This document shows positions 25,662-33,787 of a DNA stretch of 33,853 nucleotides, one piece after another. The stretch lies in the NCBI GenBank assembly GCA_003562335.1, contig PWVE01000136.1, forward strand, positions 1-33,853, written 5' to 3'. The notes beneath the pieces were generated by a model. That model was not told the origin of the DNA, did not search any database, and saw nothing but the letters and a program-made list of their open reading frames with translations. How positions within the stretch are numbered: position 1 is the first letter of the stretch; each line of letters begins with the position of its first letter. The DNA is from PVC group bacterium. Lineage in GTDB: Bacteria; Verrucomicrobiota; Kiritimatiellia; SLAD01. The translations under genes and the position numbers were made by a program.

Positions 25662-26672
25662 ATGATTAAAGAAACCATAGCCAAACTGGTCGCAGGCGAA
25701 TGCCCCGACCGCGAAGAAGCCTACGCCGCGTTACGCGAAATCATGGCGGGCGAAGCCACCCCCGCCCAAATCGGTGCCTTCATCACCGCCCTGCGCATAC
25801 GCGGCGAAACGGCCGACATTATCGCCGGGGCCACCCAAGCCATGCGGGAACACTTCACGCCCGTCACGGCACCCCATGATGTCGTGGTCGACACCTGCGG
25901 CACGGGCGGGGACGGAGCCCACACGTTTAATATCTCCACGGCAGCGGCACTGGTGGCCGCTGGAGCTGGCGCGGTCGTCGCCAAACACGGCAACCGCAGC
26001 GTGTCCAGCCGGTGTGGTAGCGCGGATGTGCTGGCCTCGTTGGGCGTAAACATCAATATCGATGCCGCGCAGATGACCGCGTGTTTGCGCGAAGTCGGCT
26101 TGGCCTTTTTGTTTGCGCCCGCCCTGCATCCTGCCATGAAACACGCCATCGGGCCGCGCAAAGAAATCGGAATTCGCACTATTTTCAATATCCTGGGCCC
26201 CCTCTCCAACCCGGCAGGTGCGCGTTACGGGGTGCTGGGCGTTTATGATCGGGACTTGGTGCCCGTGATGGCCGAAGCCTTGGCCGGCCTCGGTGCCAAA
26301 TGCATGTTCGTCGTCCACGGCGAGGACGGCCTCGACGAGATTACCACCACCACCGCCACCTTGGTGGGCGAGGTGCGCGATGATCAGGTCAACGTTTATC
26401 CGCTATGGCCCAAGGACATGGGGATTCCCACTGCCGCGCCGGAGGACTTGAGCGGAGGCAGCCCGGAAGACAATGCAGACATCCTGCGCCGCATACTGAA
26501 GGGCGAGACCGGTCCCAAGCGTGATATCGTGCAGCTCAACGCCGCCGCCGCCATCGTGGCCGGCGGGCAAGCCGCCGACTGGGCCGAAGGCTTGCAGCTG
26601 GCCGGTAACGCGATCGACTCCGGGGCCGCCGCCCAAAAGCTGGAGCAACTGGTGGCGTTTACCAACGGGTAA
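25662..26672 (+). CDS. trpD: Anthranilate phosphoribosyltransferase
   Basis: Joins anthranilate and PRPP in tryptophan synthesis. It has 336 residues. The PRPP loop DTCGTGGDGAHTFNISTA and the KHGNRSVSSRCGSADVL motif are intact, as is RTIFNILGPLSNPA. AAGGAGG (25649-25655) lies six bases before the ATG at 25662. The track start (TTG at 25656) would abut the ribosome binding site and is rejected. No other trp gene is in the window, so it appears separated from the pathway. It ends the plus-strand run and is convergent with secDF. Confidence 0.96.
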   Translation: MIKETIAKLVAGECPDREEAYAALREIMAGEATPAQIGAFITALRIRGETADIIAGATQAMREHFTPVTAPHDVVVDTCGTGGDGAHTFNISTAAALVAAGAGAVVAKHGNRSVSSRCGSADVLASLGVNINIDAAQMTACLREVGLAFLFAPALHPAMKHAIGPRKEIGIRTIFNILGPLSNPAGARYGVLGVYDRDLVPVMAEALAGLGAKCMFVVHGEDGLDEITTTTATLVGEVRDDQVNVYPLWPKDMGIPTAAPEDLSGGSPEDNADILRRILKGETGPKRDIVQLNAAAAIVAGGQAADWAEGLQLAGNAIDSGAAAQKLEQLVAFTNG

Positions 26673-26703
26673 ACCGGATCATCTTCCGTTCCAAGTTCCC
26701 GGT

Positions 26704-26869
26704 CATGATCACGGCTCACCGGGACGGTTCGCCCCGATTCCGATCAAAGCGCCAAGGTAGGGCGAAGCCTCCGGCTGAGCCGCAGAGCATGGTGAGGATT
26801 GAGATCGGATCATGCGCTGACTCAAGGGCCTGCGCATGATCCCGGCTCACCGGGACGGTTCGCCCTACC
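26704..26869. repeat. Composite repeat element, three related units
   Basis: A 31-base unit is present twice in direct orientation, at 26704-26734 and 26835-26865, differing at one position; both contain GGCTCACCGGGACGGTTCGC. A diverged inverted copy lies at 26756-26783. Its end GGTAGGGCGAA (26756-26766) is the exact complement of TTCGCCCTACC (26859-26869). The element fills most of the gap between convergent trpD and secDF. It could act as a bidirectional terminator, a REP/BIME-like repeat, or a small mobile element. Confidence 0.75.
26807..26842. terminator. Perfect 11-bp hairpin between convergent genes
   Basis: GGATCATGCGC (26807-26817) and GCGCATGATCC (26832-26842) form an exact stem with a 14-base loop, within the composite repeat. 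No T-run follows on either strand, so it is not a classic intrinsic terminator. It could still stop transcription from trpD and secDF with Rho, or protect mRNA 3' ends. Confidence 0.45.
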
Positions 26870-26892
26870 AAGCCCGGGAGAATACCGGACGG

Positions 26893-29355
26893 TTACTTCT
26901 TCTTTTTTTCCGGCTTTGCTTCCGCGTGTACCGGTTTGTCCTTGTGCCATAGCAAGACCACCGGGGTGGCCACGAAGATCGACGAGTAGGTACCCACTAT
27001 GATGCCGATGAACAGTGCCAACGCAAAGTCCTTGATGGCACCACCCCCGAAGATCAGCAGCATGGTTACGGTCAACAGGGTGGTAATCGAAGTCAGCAAG
27101 GTCCGACCCAGCGTCTGGTTAATACTCAGATTGGCAATTTGCGAATAGGTCTTGTCCTTAATTAAGCCCAAATCCTCGCGAATACGGTCGAAAACCACGA
27201 TGGTATCGTTGACCGAATACCCCACGATCGTCAGCAATGCCGCCACGATCGGCAGACTCAACTGATGCCCCAGCAAGGTAAAGATACCGATGGTAATCAA
27301 CACATCGTGCGCCACGGCCACGATCGCACCGATAGCAAAGGCGAATTCAAATCGCAGTGAGATATAAATGACAATACCCACCAAGGCCCAAATCACGGCC
27401 ATCATCCCTTGGCGCCGCAAATCACGGCCCACTTGGGGTCCCACGGTGTCCTCCTGCAGCAGGCGCAGGTTGGCATCCGGAAACCTAGTGGCCATCGTGT
27501 CTTTAGCCGCGTCACCATCGCCATACCCAACCTTGAGCAACAGATACTCCGGAATTACGCCCGTGTCGTCGGGGGCCAGTTCACGCTGATACTGCACAAA
27601 GGAGTCCGACACCCCGGCCGCGTTCAGGCCGGCACGAATGTCGTCGACCCCCAGTTTGTCGTCAAAACGGTAGGTCAACGATGTGCCACCGGTGAAATCC
27701 ACCCCGAAATTATCCTCGCCTTTTCCGACAAATACAGCCCAGGTCACCACGATCAATAAAATCGACAGAACAGCCGCCACTTTGCGTTTGCCGACAAAGT
27801 CAATGTTGGAGGCCTTGACCAGCGAGAACATTTTGATGTGTTGGATTTTGGTCTTGTACGCCATCCATTCGAACATCAGGCGGGTGATCACCAGTGCGAT
27901 AAACATGCTGACCACGATCCCGGCACTCAGCGTGATGGCGAAGCCGCGGATGGGACCGGACCCCTGCCAGAACAGGATCACGGCTGTGATCAAGGTGGTC
28001 ACGTTGGCGTCCATGATGGTGCTGAACACCTTGTCGTAACCGGCTTCAATCGCGTGGGCGAGCCGTTTACCTACGGATTGTTCCTCGCGAATACGCTCAA
28101 AAATAAGCACATTGGCGTCCACCGCGATACCGATCGTCAACACAATACCGGCTATGCCGGGCAGCGTCAGCGTCGGCAGGCCTTCGCCCCCCCCGCCACC
28201 GGTGATCAGGCCGAAGAATCCGGCCACAATCAGCATACCCAGCGGCAGCAACAAGAAATCCAGCACCAATGCCAAGTTGGCCACCACACCGGCTAACAGA
28301 TAGTACCCGGCCATAAACAGGAGGACCAGGGCACCGCCCAGAATGATGGCGCGCAAGCCGGCCCGTACCGATTCCGCACCGAGCGTGGGATCGACGTGAC
28401 GCTCTTCAATCACTTCCAACGGCGCCGGCAACGAGCCGGCCCGCAAGATCAAGGCGAGGTCCTGGGCTTCCCGTAAACTAAAGGCCCCTTCGATAATGGC
28501 TTCGCCCCCGTAAATGGCAGTACGGATAAACGGTGCGGAATGTAGGACCCCGTCCAGGACCACGGCCAGAAAACGCTGTCCGTCCGAACTCGGATTGCGT
28601 GGACCGCCGGGCGCATAATCCGCGGTCACCCGCGCAAAACGCCGCGTGCCTTCGCTGTCAAAGCGCAGGGTCACGATGGGTTGCCCGAACTGTTGGTAGT
28701 CCACGCCCGCATGGCTCAGGCTTTCCCCGGTCAATTCGCGACGGCGGCTGACAAAGTAAGGCTCGTAGTACGTGCGGTCATTTTGTTCACGCCGCATCAG
28801 CATGAAGTCGAAGCCTGGCGGGGCCTGGAAGGTGCGCAGGCGGTCCAGCACTTCGCGTTCCGTCTGGGCGTCAATCCGCTCGGCATCATCCGTCCGCACA
28901 TACACCGAACGCCCATCGATTTGGGCCATGCGATACCCTTCCGGCACCAACCCCTCATCAAATAAGCGCCGCACCAGTCGGCGATTATCCTCGTGCACCA
29001 TGCGGAATTCGAGGAAGGCCGCGCTTTCGAGGGTGCGGACCGCCCAATCGCGATTGGCCGCATCCAGTCCCGGAATCTGCACCACAATACGGTTACTGCG
29101 CGGTTCGGGATAGATGATGGGTTCTTCCGTACCCATCAAGTCGACGCGGTTCCGAATCACTTCCAGTGCGCGCGACTGCGCATCGCGGATCGCTTCCTCC
29201 TCGAGTTCCTCGGTCTGCACCTCCAGCAGGAAACTGACACCGCCCTGCAAATCGAGGCCCAACTTCACCTTTTCGGAGACCGGCGTTACCAGCACCATTG
29301 ACCATGCCAGTAAACCGACCAACAACAACCACTTCCAAAGTGCGTGCTTATCCAT
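26893..29355 (-). CDS. secDF: Fused protein translocase subunit SecDF
   Basis: Inner-membrane motor that uses the proton gradient to help complete Sec-dependent export. It is one 820-residue chain combining SecD and SecF. SecD begins with one membrane helix and KLGLDLQGGVSFLLEV, then the large periplasmic P1 region, then a membrane block with IGIAVDANVLIFERIREE. SecF starts near residue 516 (NIDFVGKRKVAAVL), with DFTGGTSLTYRF and VNDTIVVFDRIREDLG. Both RND-like halves keep their conserved Asp-bearing segments. A lysine-rich tail ends the protein. AGGTGA precedes the ATG. It follows yajC and tgt, as in many bacteria. Confidence 0.97.
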   Translation of the reverse strand: MDKHALWKWLLLVGLLAWSMVLVTPVSEKVKLGLDLQGGVSFLLEVQTEELEEEAIRDAQSRALEVIRNRVDLMGTEEPIIYPEPRSNRIVVQIPGLDAANRDWAVRTLESAAFLEFRMVHEDNRRLVRRLFDEGLVPEGYRMAQIDGRSVYVRTDDAERIDAQTEREVLDRLRTFQAPPGFDFMLMRREQNDRTYYEPYFVSRRRELTGESLSHAGVDYQQFGQPIVTLRFDSEGTRRFARVTADYAPGGPRNPSSDGQRFLAVVLDGVLHSAPFIRTAIYGGEAIIEGAFSLREAQDLALILRAGSLPAPLEVIEERHVDPTLGAESVRAGLRAIILGGALVLLFMAGYYLLAGVVANLALVLDFLLLPLGMLIVAGFFGLITGGGGGEGLPTLTLPGIAGIVLTIGIAVDANVLIFERIREEQSVGKRLAHAIEAGYDKVFSTIMDANVTTLITAVILFWQGSGPIRGFAITLSAGIVVSMFIALVITRLMFEWMAYKTKIQHIKMFSLVKASNIDFVGKRKVAAVLSILLIVVTWAVFVGKGEDNFGVDFTGGTSLTYRFDDKLGVDDIRAGLNAAGVSDSFVQYQRELAPDDTGVIPEYLLLKVGYGDGDAAKDTMATRFPDANLRLLQEDTVGPQVGRDLRRQGMMAVIWALVGIVIYISLRFEFAFAIGAIVAVAHDVLITIGIFTLLGHQLSLPIVAALLTIVGYSVNDTIVVFDRIREDLGLIKDKTYSQIANLSINQTLGRTLLTSITTLLTVTMLLIFGGGAIKDFALALFIGIIVGTYSSIFVATPVVLLWHKDKPVHAEAKPEKKKK

Positions 29356-29387
29356 TTGTTATCACCTGTTTATGCTTTGCTATCCAC

Positions 29388-29426
29388 GCGGGTATATGCC
29401 CGCTAATCAACCGGCACCGGCGTGCC
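29388..29426. other. Two short hairpins between yajC and secDF
   Basis: The 110-base yajC-secDF gap holds GCGGG/CCCGC (29388-29403, 6-base loop) and GGCAC/GTGCC (29413-29426, 4-base loop). Neither is followed by a T-run. They could modulate the amount of secDF message relative to yajC. Weak evidence; no other feature is seen in the gap. Confidence 0.25.
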
Positions 29427-29465
29427 TGTGCTGCCTTCAACCTACACATTCCACATCGTTTACTG

Positions 29466-29825
29466 TTAGCGTCCCGGCGGCACATCGGCGGGCACATCCT
29501 CGTCCTTACCCAATACCTGCGTCACCGCACCGCGGATCACATCCACTTTAACCTTGTCGGCAATCTTGATGGTCAGGGTTTTGTCCGAGGCGTTGGTTAC
29601 CGTCCCGATTATGCCACCACCGAACAGGACCTTATCGCCGCTCTTCACGGCCGCCAGTAAGGCCCGTCGTTCTTTTTCGCGCCGTTGCTGCGGGCGAATT
29701 AGAATAAAGTAGAAAATTAAAATCATCAAGGCCAGCCAACCGAACATGAACACCGGTGACTGTTGCTGTTGTTCCGGGGCCCCGCCGCCACCGGCCATCG
29801 CTAAGGTTTGTAAAAACATCATCAT
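29466..29825 (-). CDS. yajC: Preprotein translocase accessory subunit YajC
   Basis: Small inner-membrane partner of SecDF. It has 119 residues. A Gly/Gln-rich N-terminus (1-24) leads to one membrane helix (about 25-45, FMFGWLALMILIFYFILIRP), the standard RPQQRREKERR segment, and the cytoplasmic GDKVLFGGGIIGTV domain. AAGGAGAA precedes three consecutive ATG codons; the first is used here. The gene lies 17 bases after tgt and 110 bases before secDF. Confidence 0.95.
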   Translation of the reverse strand: MMMFLQTLAMAGGGGAPEQQQQSPVFMFGWLALMILIFYFILIRPQQRREKERRALLAAVKSGDKVLFGGGIIGTVTNASDKTLTIKIADKVKVDVIRGAVTQVLGKDEDVPADVPPGR

Positions 29826-29842
29826 TATCTATTCTCCTTATT

Positions 29843-30988
29843 TCATCCGACGACGGCTTGATGGTCCGTCCGGATCACTTTATATGACTGTACAAAATGT
29901 CGGCGATATTCATCAAACACGCCGCACTGAATCGCCTCGCGCACCTCTTGCATCACCGTCGCGTACAGGTGCAAATTGTGCAACGTTATTAATCGCCCGC
30001 CCAACACTTCACCAGCTTGGCACAGATGCCGCACATACGCCCGGCTGAAATGGCGACAGGCATAACAGCTGCAGCCCGTCTCCAGCGGACGCTCATCGGC
30101 GGCATACACCGCGGCCTTAACCGGATAGCGTCCGCAACGGGTAAACACCGTGCCGTTCCGCGCAAAGCGCGTCGGCATGACACAATCAAACATGTCCACC
30201 CCTTGCGCCACCGCTGCCAACATCTGCGGCAAATAGCCGACCCCCATCAAATAGCGGGGACGCTCCGCCGGCAGGTGCTGAATCGCCATGTGGACCGCCG
30301 GCAACACCATGGCGTCGGGTTCGCCGACACTTACACCTCCAATGGCGTAACCGTCGAATCCCATACCTTTCAATGCCGTCGCACTACGCGCACGCAAATC
30401 CTCGTATACGCTGCCCTGCACGATGCCGAACACCAACTGCCCGGGCGCGCGCGGCTGCTCCGCACATACGGCCGCCCATGCTAGGGTGCGGTCCAGCGAC
30501 TGGCAAGCATAATCACGATCACAGGGATACGGCGGACATTCATCAAAGACCATGGCGATATCCGATCCGAGCCCCCGCTGAATCCGCATAGCCTCGACCG
30601 GCCCCATGAAGCGGTGCGCCCCGCTGATATGTGACTGAAACCGTACCCCCTCATCTTCAATCCGTCGCAGTCCCGCCAGACTAAAAACCTGGAAACCACC
30701 GCTATCGGTTAAAATGGCGTGCGGCCAGCCCATGAACGTGTGCAAACCGCCCGCCTGCTCAATGATATCCACGCCGGGACGCTCGCCCAAGTGATAGGTA
30801 TTGCCTAAAATTAGGCGGTAGCCGAGATCGGCCACCTCATGGGGGGTCATCGTTTTAACGGTGGCCTGCGTGCCGACCGGCATAAAAACAGGCGTCTCGA
30901 TCACACCGTGGGCTGTTGTTAAACGGGCACACCGCGCGGCCGAACCGGGGTCCCGACGGATACACTCGAAATCACCAATCACCGTCAT
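29843..30988 (-). CDS. tgt: Queuine tRNA-ribosyltransferase (tRNA-guanine transglycosylase)
   Basis: Exchanges guanine 34 of GUN-anticodon tRNAs for the queuosine precursor preQ1. It has 381 residues, the usual length. LTDSGGFQVFSL holds the conserved Asp, GVDMFDCVMPTRFARNGTVF holds the nucleophile Asp and tRNA-contact region, and the zinc site is CSCYACRHF with a following LHN histidine. The ATG lies six bases after the T-run of a terminator-like hairpin. The only Shine-Dalgarno-like match, AGGTG, is almost on top of the ATG. Translation or expression control may therefore be unusual. Confidence 0.97.
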   Translation of the reverse strand: MTVIGDFECIRRDPGSAARCARLTTAHGVIETPVFMPVGTQATVKTMTPHEVADLGYRLILGNTYHLGERPGVDIIEQAGGLHTFMGWPHAILTDSGGFQVFSLAGLRRIEDEGVRFQSHISGAHRFMGPVEAMRIQRGLGSDIAMVFDECPPYPCDRDYACQSLDRTLAWAAVCAEQPRAPGQLVFGIVQGSVYEDLRARSATALKGMGFDGYAIGGVSVGEPDAMVLPAVHMAIQHLPAERPRYLMGVGYLPQMLAAVAQGVDMFDCVMPTRFARNGTVFTRCGRYPVKAAVYAADERPLETGCSCYACRHFSRAYVRHLCQAGEVLGGRLITLHNLHLYATVMQEVREAIQCGVFDEYRRHFVQSYKVIRTDHQAVVG

Positions 30989-30994
30989 TCACCT

Positions 30995-31031
30995 AAAAAA
31001 AAGGGGGTTGCCGTTTGCACAGACACCCCCC
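30995..31031 (-). terminator. Intrinsic terminator after the RRM gene, directly before tgt
   Basis: On the minus strand a GGGGGT/ACCCCC stem (31025-31030 with 31003-31008) is followed by eight T residues (31002-30995). The loop is 16 bases. This is a good Rho-independent terminator for the RRM gene. Its T-run ends only six bases before the tgt ATG, so tgt must be expressed by read-through or from a promoter inside this short region. Confidence 0.7.
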
Positions 31032-31033
31032 TG

Positions 31034-31053
31034 ACGGTGCCAGCAGGCACCGT
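31034..31053. other. Perfect 8-bp hairpin next to the terminator
   Basis: ACGGTGCC (31034-31041) pairs exactly with GGCACCGT (31046-31053) around a four-base loop. No T-run follows on either strand. It lies 25 bases downstream of the RRM stop and just upstream (in transcription) of the terminator, so it could stabilise the 3' end or be part of an attenuator for tgt. Confidence 0.55.
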
Positions 31054-31078
31054 TGCATGTGTATAAAACCCCCTCGAT

Positions 31079-31342
31079 TTACTGACGGGGTGGACGATCT
31101 TCGCGCGGACGGGCTTCGTTCACCCGTACGGCCCGACCAGCAATCTCCTGGTTGTTCACCCCTTCAATCGCTTTCTGGCCCTCATCCGCACTAGGCATTT
31201 CAACAAAACCAAAACCGCGTGAACGGCCGGTAAACTTATCCTTGATCACCTGCGCCGAGGACACTTGTCCAAATTGTTCAAACGCCTCACGCAGATCATC
31301 ATCACTCGCTTGGTAGGAAAGATTTCCCACATATATATTCAC
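31079..31342 (-). CDS. Small RNA-binding protein with one RRM domain
   Basis: Single RNA recognition motif protein of the kind found in cyanobacteria and PVC bacteria. RNP2 is IYVGNL and RNP1 is RGFGFVEM. A short, charged, proline-ending tail follows the RRM. The track start (ATG at 31357) overlaps the ribosome binding site. The GTG at 31342 has GAGGAG seven bases upstream and yields the typical VNIYVGNLSY start, giving 87 residues. It has its own candidate promoter, a structured leader and a terminator, so it is probably monocistronic. Such proteins often respond to cold; no direct evidence for that here. Confidence 0.93.
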   Translation of the reverse strand: MNIYVGNLSYQASDDDLREAFEQFGQVSSAQVIKDKFTGRSRGFGFVEMPSADEGQKAIEGVNNQEIAGRAVRVNEARPREDRPPRQ

Positions 31343-31379
31343 GAACTTACTCCTCATTCAGCCGCCCACTTGCCCTACT

Positions 31380-31418
31380 CGAGTCCTGAACCGGCAGCTC
31401 AACAGCTCGCTGGACTCG
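31380..31418 (-). promoter_or_regulatory. Hairpin in the RRM gene leader
   Basis: CGAGTCC (31380-31386) and GGACTCG (31412-31418) are exact complements enclosing 25 bases with further partial pairing. If the candidate promoter at 31432-31460 is used, this hairpin lies near the 5' end of a leader of roughly 80 bases. It could control stability or allow the RRM protein to regulate its own message. Confidence 0.4.
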
Positions 31419-31431
31419 ACCATTGAGAGGA

Positions 31432-31460
31432 AGCCTAGAGCTTACGATCACGGCTGGCAA
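31432..31460 (-). promoter_or_regulatory. Candidate promoter for the RRM gene
   Basis: On the minus strand TTGCCA (31455-31460) and TAGGCT (31432-31437) are 17 bases apart. The 207-base gap from the RRM start to the exonuclease start is otherwise non-coding and contains an AT-rich patch near 31468-31480. Prediction by eye. Confidence 0.35.
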
Positions 31461-31549
31461 GCTCAAATACATATATTTTCAGGCTCGACAAAACGGTCTC
31501 TCCATCGGCAGACTGGCCGCCTTGAACGCGACTAGACGGCTTTTATCTT

Positions 31550-32203
31550 ATGACTTCGACCCCCAAAACATCTTCCCCACCCGCAGACCAAACCGCACCG
31601 GAATACCGCATTGCGCTTACGCGGGAAGATATCAATCAACTGCCTATACAAGCGTACGAAGGCCCCGTCCGGCTCGTCCGGTCGGATGCGGAAGCCCGGC
31701 TGGCGGCAGATGGACTGAAACAGGAACCGGTGCTCGGCTTTGACACGGAAACACGGCCTTCTTTTCGCAAGGGAGAATTCTACCTACCTTCATTGGTCCA
31801 GTTAGCGAGCCGCCATGAGGTCGTACTGTTTCAGTTGCCGCCGGGACGCATTTTCAAGGCGTTGAAACGCTTGCTGGCTAATGAGCAAGTGCTTAAAACC
31901 GGCGTGAGCCTCGATTACGACATCAAGCAATTACGCGCGCTGGACGACTTTGAACCGGCCGGCTTCACCCCGCTGGAACCGCTGGCCCGCGCGCAACGCA
32001 TAAAGAATCAAGGACTACGCGGACTCACGGCCGCTCTCTTAGGGTTCCGTATTTCCAAGAAAGCCCAATGTTCCAATTGGAGCCGCGCACAACTAACGCC
32101 CGCCCAAATCCAGTATGCCGCCACCGACGCCTGGGTGAGCTTGCAATTGTACCAGCGGCTGACCGCTGGTCCCATGCCGGAGCCCGACCCGGAGACCACA
32201 TGA
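31550..32203 (+). CDS. 3'-5' exonuclease domain protein (DEDDy, RNase D-like)
   Basis: It has 217 residues. The DEDDy motifs are visible: Exo I GFDTETRP (Asp65, Glu67), Exo II LDYDIKQL (near 122-124), and Exo III YAATDAW (Tyr189, Asp193). QGLRGLTAALLG is the usual segment before Exo III. It lacks the HRDC domain of true RNase D, so it is closer to the stand-alone WRN-like exonucleases. Substrate (DNA or RNA) cannot be assigned. There is no Shine-Dalgarno before the ATG, so the start is less certain. It overlaps era as ATGA. Confidence 0.88.
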   Translation: MTSTPKTSSPPADQTAPEYRIALTREDINQLPIQAYEGPVRLVRSDAEARLAADGLKQEPVLGFDTETRPSFRKGEFYLPSLVQLASRHEVVLFQLPPGRIFKALKRLLANEQVLKTGVSLDYDIKQLRALDDFEPAGFTPLEPLARAQRIKNQGLRGLTAALLGFRISKKAQCSNWSRAQLTPAQIQYAATDAWVSLQLYQRLTAGPMPEPDPETT

Positions 32204-33123
32204 CGTCTAAGTCTGAAGGGGCCGGGCGCGCCGGCATGGTCGCGCTGGTGGGCGCCACCAATGTTGGAAAATCCACGTTGATCAATGCCTTGGTCGAAGA
32301 GAAGGTGGCTATTGTCACGCCCATTGTCCAAACCACGCGCAACGTGATTCGCGCGATCCGCACGGAACCACGTGGCCAACTGGTATTTCTCGATACACCC
32401 GGTGTGCACAAAGCCCGCTATGATTTGGGACGCATGATGAATCAAATGGCCCGCCACGCAGTGGAAGGCGTCGATATCGTGCTACTGGTGCTGGACGTTT
32501 CCCGCCCGCCCCGCGAAACAGATGAAGGCTGGATGCGCCGCTTGTTGCGACCGGAACAGGAAGCGGCCGTCGGGTTGGTTTTCAACAAAATAGATCGCTC
32601 CACCCGCTACGAGCCCGATTATCAGGCCCTATGGGAACGTTTCACCTCCGAAAAAGGCACCCCGGAGGCCCTGCTGCCGACCCAGCACATCGCCGCGATC
32701 GACGGAACGGGCGTCGAACCGCTACTCGCCTGCCTGTTTGAAGCCGCGTCACCCGGTCCCCCTTTGTTTCCATCCGATATTTTGACCGATTACCCGCGCA
32801 AACTCGCCATGGCCGATGTGGTACGGGAAAAGTACGCGCCCCACTTAAAAGAGGAACTACCGCATGCGCTGGCGGTCTGGATCGAATCGATCGCAGAAGG
32901 CCCGGCCGGCTGGCAGGTGAACGGCACGGTATATGTCGATCGCCATTCTCAAAAAGGTATCGTGTTGGGCCAAAAGGGACGCCTCCTAAAAACAGTGGTC
33001 CGCGAGGCACAGGCCGAATTGACCACGATTTACGGGACGCCCATAACGCTCAAGCTTTGGGTCAAAGCCGAAAAAGACTGGATGCGCAACTACTGGATGC
33101 TACAGAAGCTCGGCTATACGTAA
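32200..33123 (+). CDS. era: GTPase Era
   Basis: Essential GTPase that binds the 3' end of 16S rRNA and helps 30S maturation. It has 307 residues from the ATG at 32200, which overlaps the exonuclease stop as ATGA; the track start (32068) is too early. G motifs: GATNVGKST (G1), QTTRN region (G2), DTPG (G3) and NKID (G4). The C-terminal KH domain shows the expected HSQKGIVLGQKGRLLK. Coupling to a 3'-5' exonuclease is interesting because both could act on RNA ends. Convergent with the next gene. Confidence 0.97.
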   Translation: MTSKSEGAGRAGMVALVGATNVGKSTLINALVEEKVAIVTPIVQTTRNVIRAIRTEPRGQLVFLDTPGVHKARYDLGRMMNQMARHAVEGVDIVLLVLDVSRPPRETDEGWMRRLLRPEQEAAVGLVFNKIDRSTRYEPDYQALWERFTSEKGTPEALLPTQHIAAIDGTGVEPLLACLFEAASPGPPLFPSDILTDYPRKLAMADVVREKYAPHLKEELPHALAVWIESIAEGPAGWQVNGTVYVDRHSQKGIVLGQKGRLLKTVVREAQAELTTIYGTPITLKLWVKAEKDWMRNYWMLQKLGYT

Positions 33124-33130
33124 TACGGGT

Positions 33131-33787
33131 TTACAACAACCAATCTACATCCTCGGCCGTGTAGACGACGTAATTAAGGTCGAACCATTCGCGCGGGGTT
33201 TTCGGGGGTCGCTCCGGTTCAACCGGGTCCAGCTGAGGTCCAATAGCCCACGCCACTACGCCAGCTTTCAGCATCTCTCCCATTTCGTACGATATTGAGC
33301 CCACCGTTACCAGTTTAGGCAGATCTTCCGGCCACATAAAACCCTCTTCAGGCATCAGTGGCAGGCCCGCAAAGGAGACCACATAGTCGACCGTGTTGTA
33401 CGGGCGAATCAACTCCACATACACGGATACCGGCATCCCCATGCCACGACCGAAGGCATTCTCCGTCCCTTCATCCACAGGCAATTCAACTTGCGCGACC
33501 AACTTGTCCCCGCGTGAAACCAACTCCTCGCAAAACCCCTCAAATTGGCGGTCGAAGATTTCGCTTACGCCCGGCGGTGGTGCAATCAACAGGATCGGCG
33601 TACCCGGCGGCACGCGTTCCGCGAACATCTCAGCGGCAAAACCACCTACGGCAACGACGTGTTGCTGTTGCACACGGTAATCATGAACCGAGAGCGTACG
33701 CCAAAAAAGACTGCCCGCAGCAATAATCGCCACCACCGACAACCCTATGGCCACCCCTTTTTTTCCCGGCGGAATCTTAAACATCAT
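33131..33787 (-). CDS. Unknown membrane-anchored protein
   Basis: I do not recognise this family. It has 218 residues from the ATG at 33787 (or 217 from 33784). One N-terminal membrane helix (about 11-30) leads to a predicted extracytoplasmic domain with a proline-rich ILLIAPPPGV segment and an acidic, aromatic C-terminus. No catalytic motif is evident. The track start at 33814 lacks a ribosome binding site; AAGGAA lies three bases before the ATG at 33787, and the stop of a short upstream ORF overlaps it as ATGA. It is convergent with era, seven bases apart. Confidence 0.6.
   Translation of the reverse strand: MMFKIPPGKKGVAIGLSVVAIIAAGSLFWRTLSVHDYRVQQQHVVAVGGFAAEMFAERVPPGTPILLIAPPPGVSEIFDRQFEGFCEELVSRGDKLVAQVELPVDEGTENAFGRGMGMPVSVYVELIRPYNTVDYVVSFAGLPLMPEEGFMWPEDLPKLVTVGSISYEMGEMLKAGVVAWAIGPQLDPVEPERPPKTPREWFDLNYVVYTAEDVDWLL

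Noticed and set aside
31522-31549. TTGAAC and TATCTT as a promoter for the exonuclease gene
   Set aside because: The -10 box would abut the ATG, placing the transcription start inside the coding region; probably chance.
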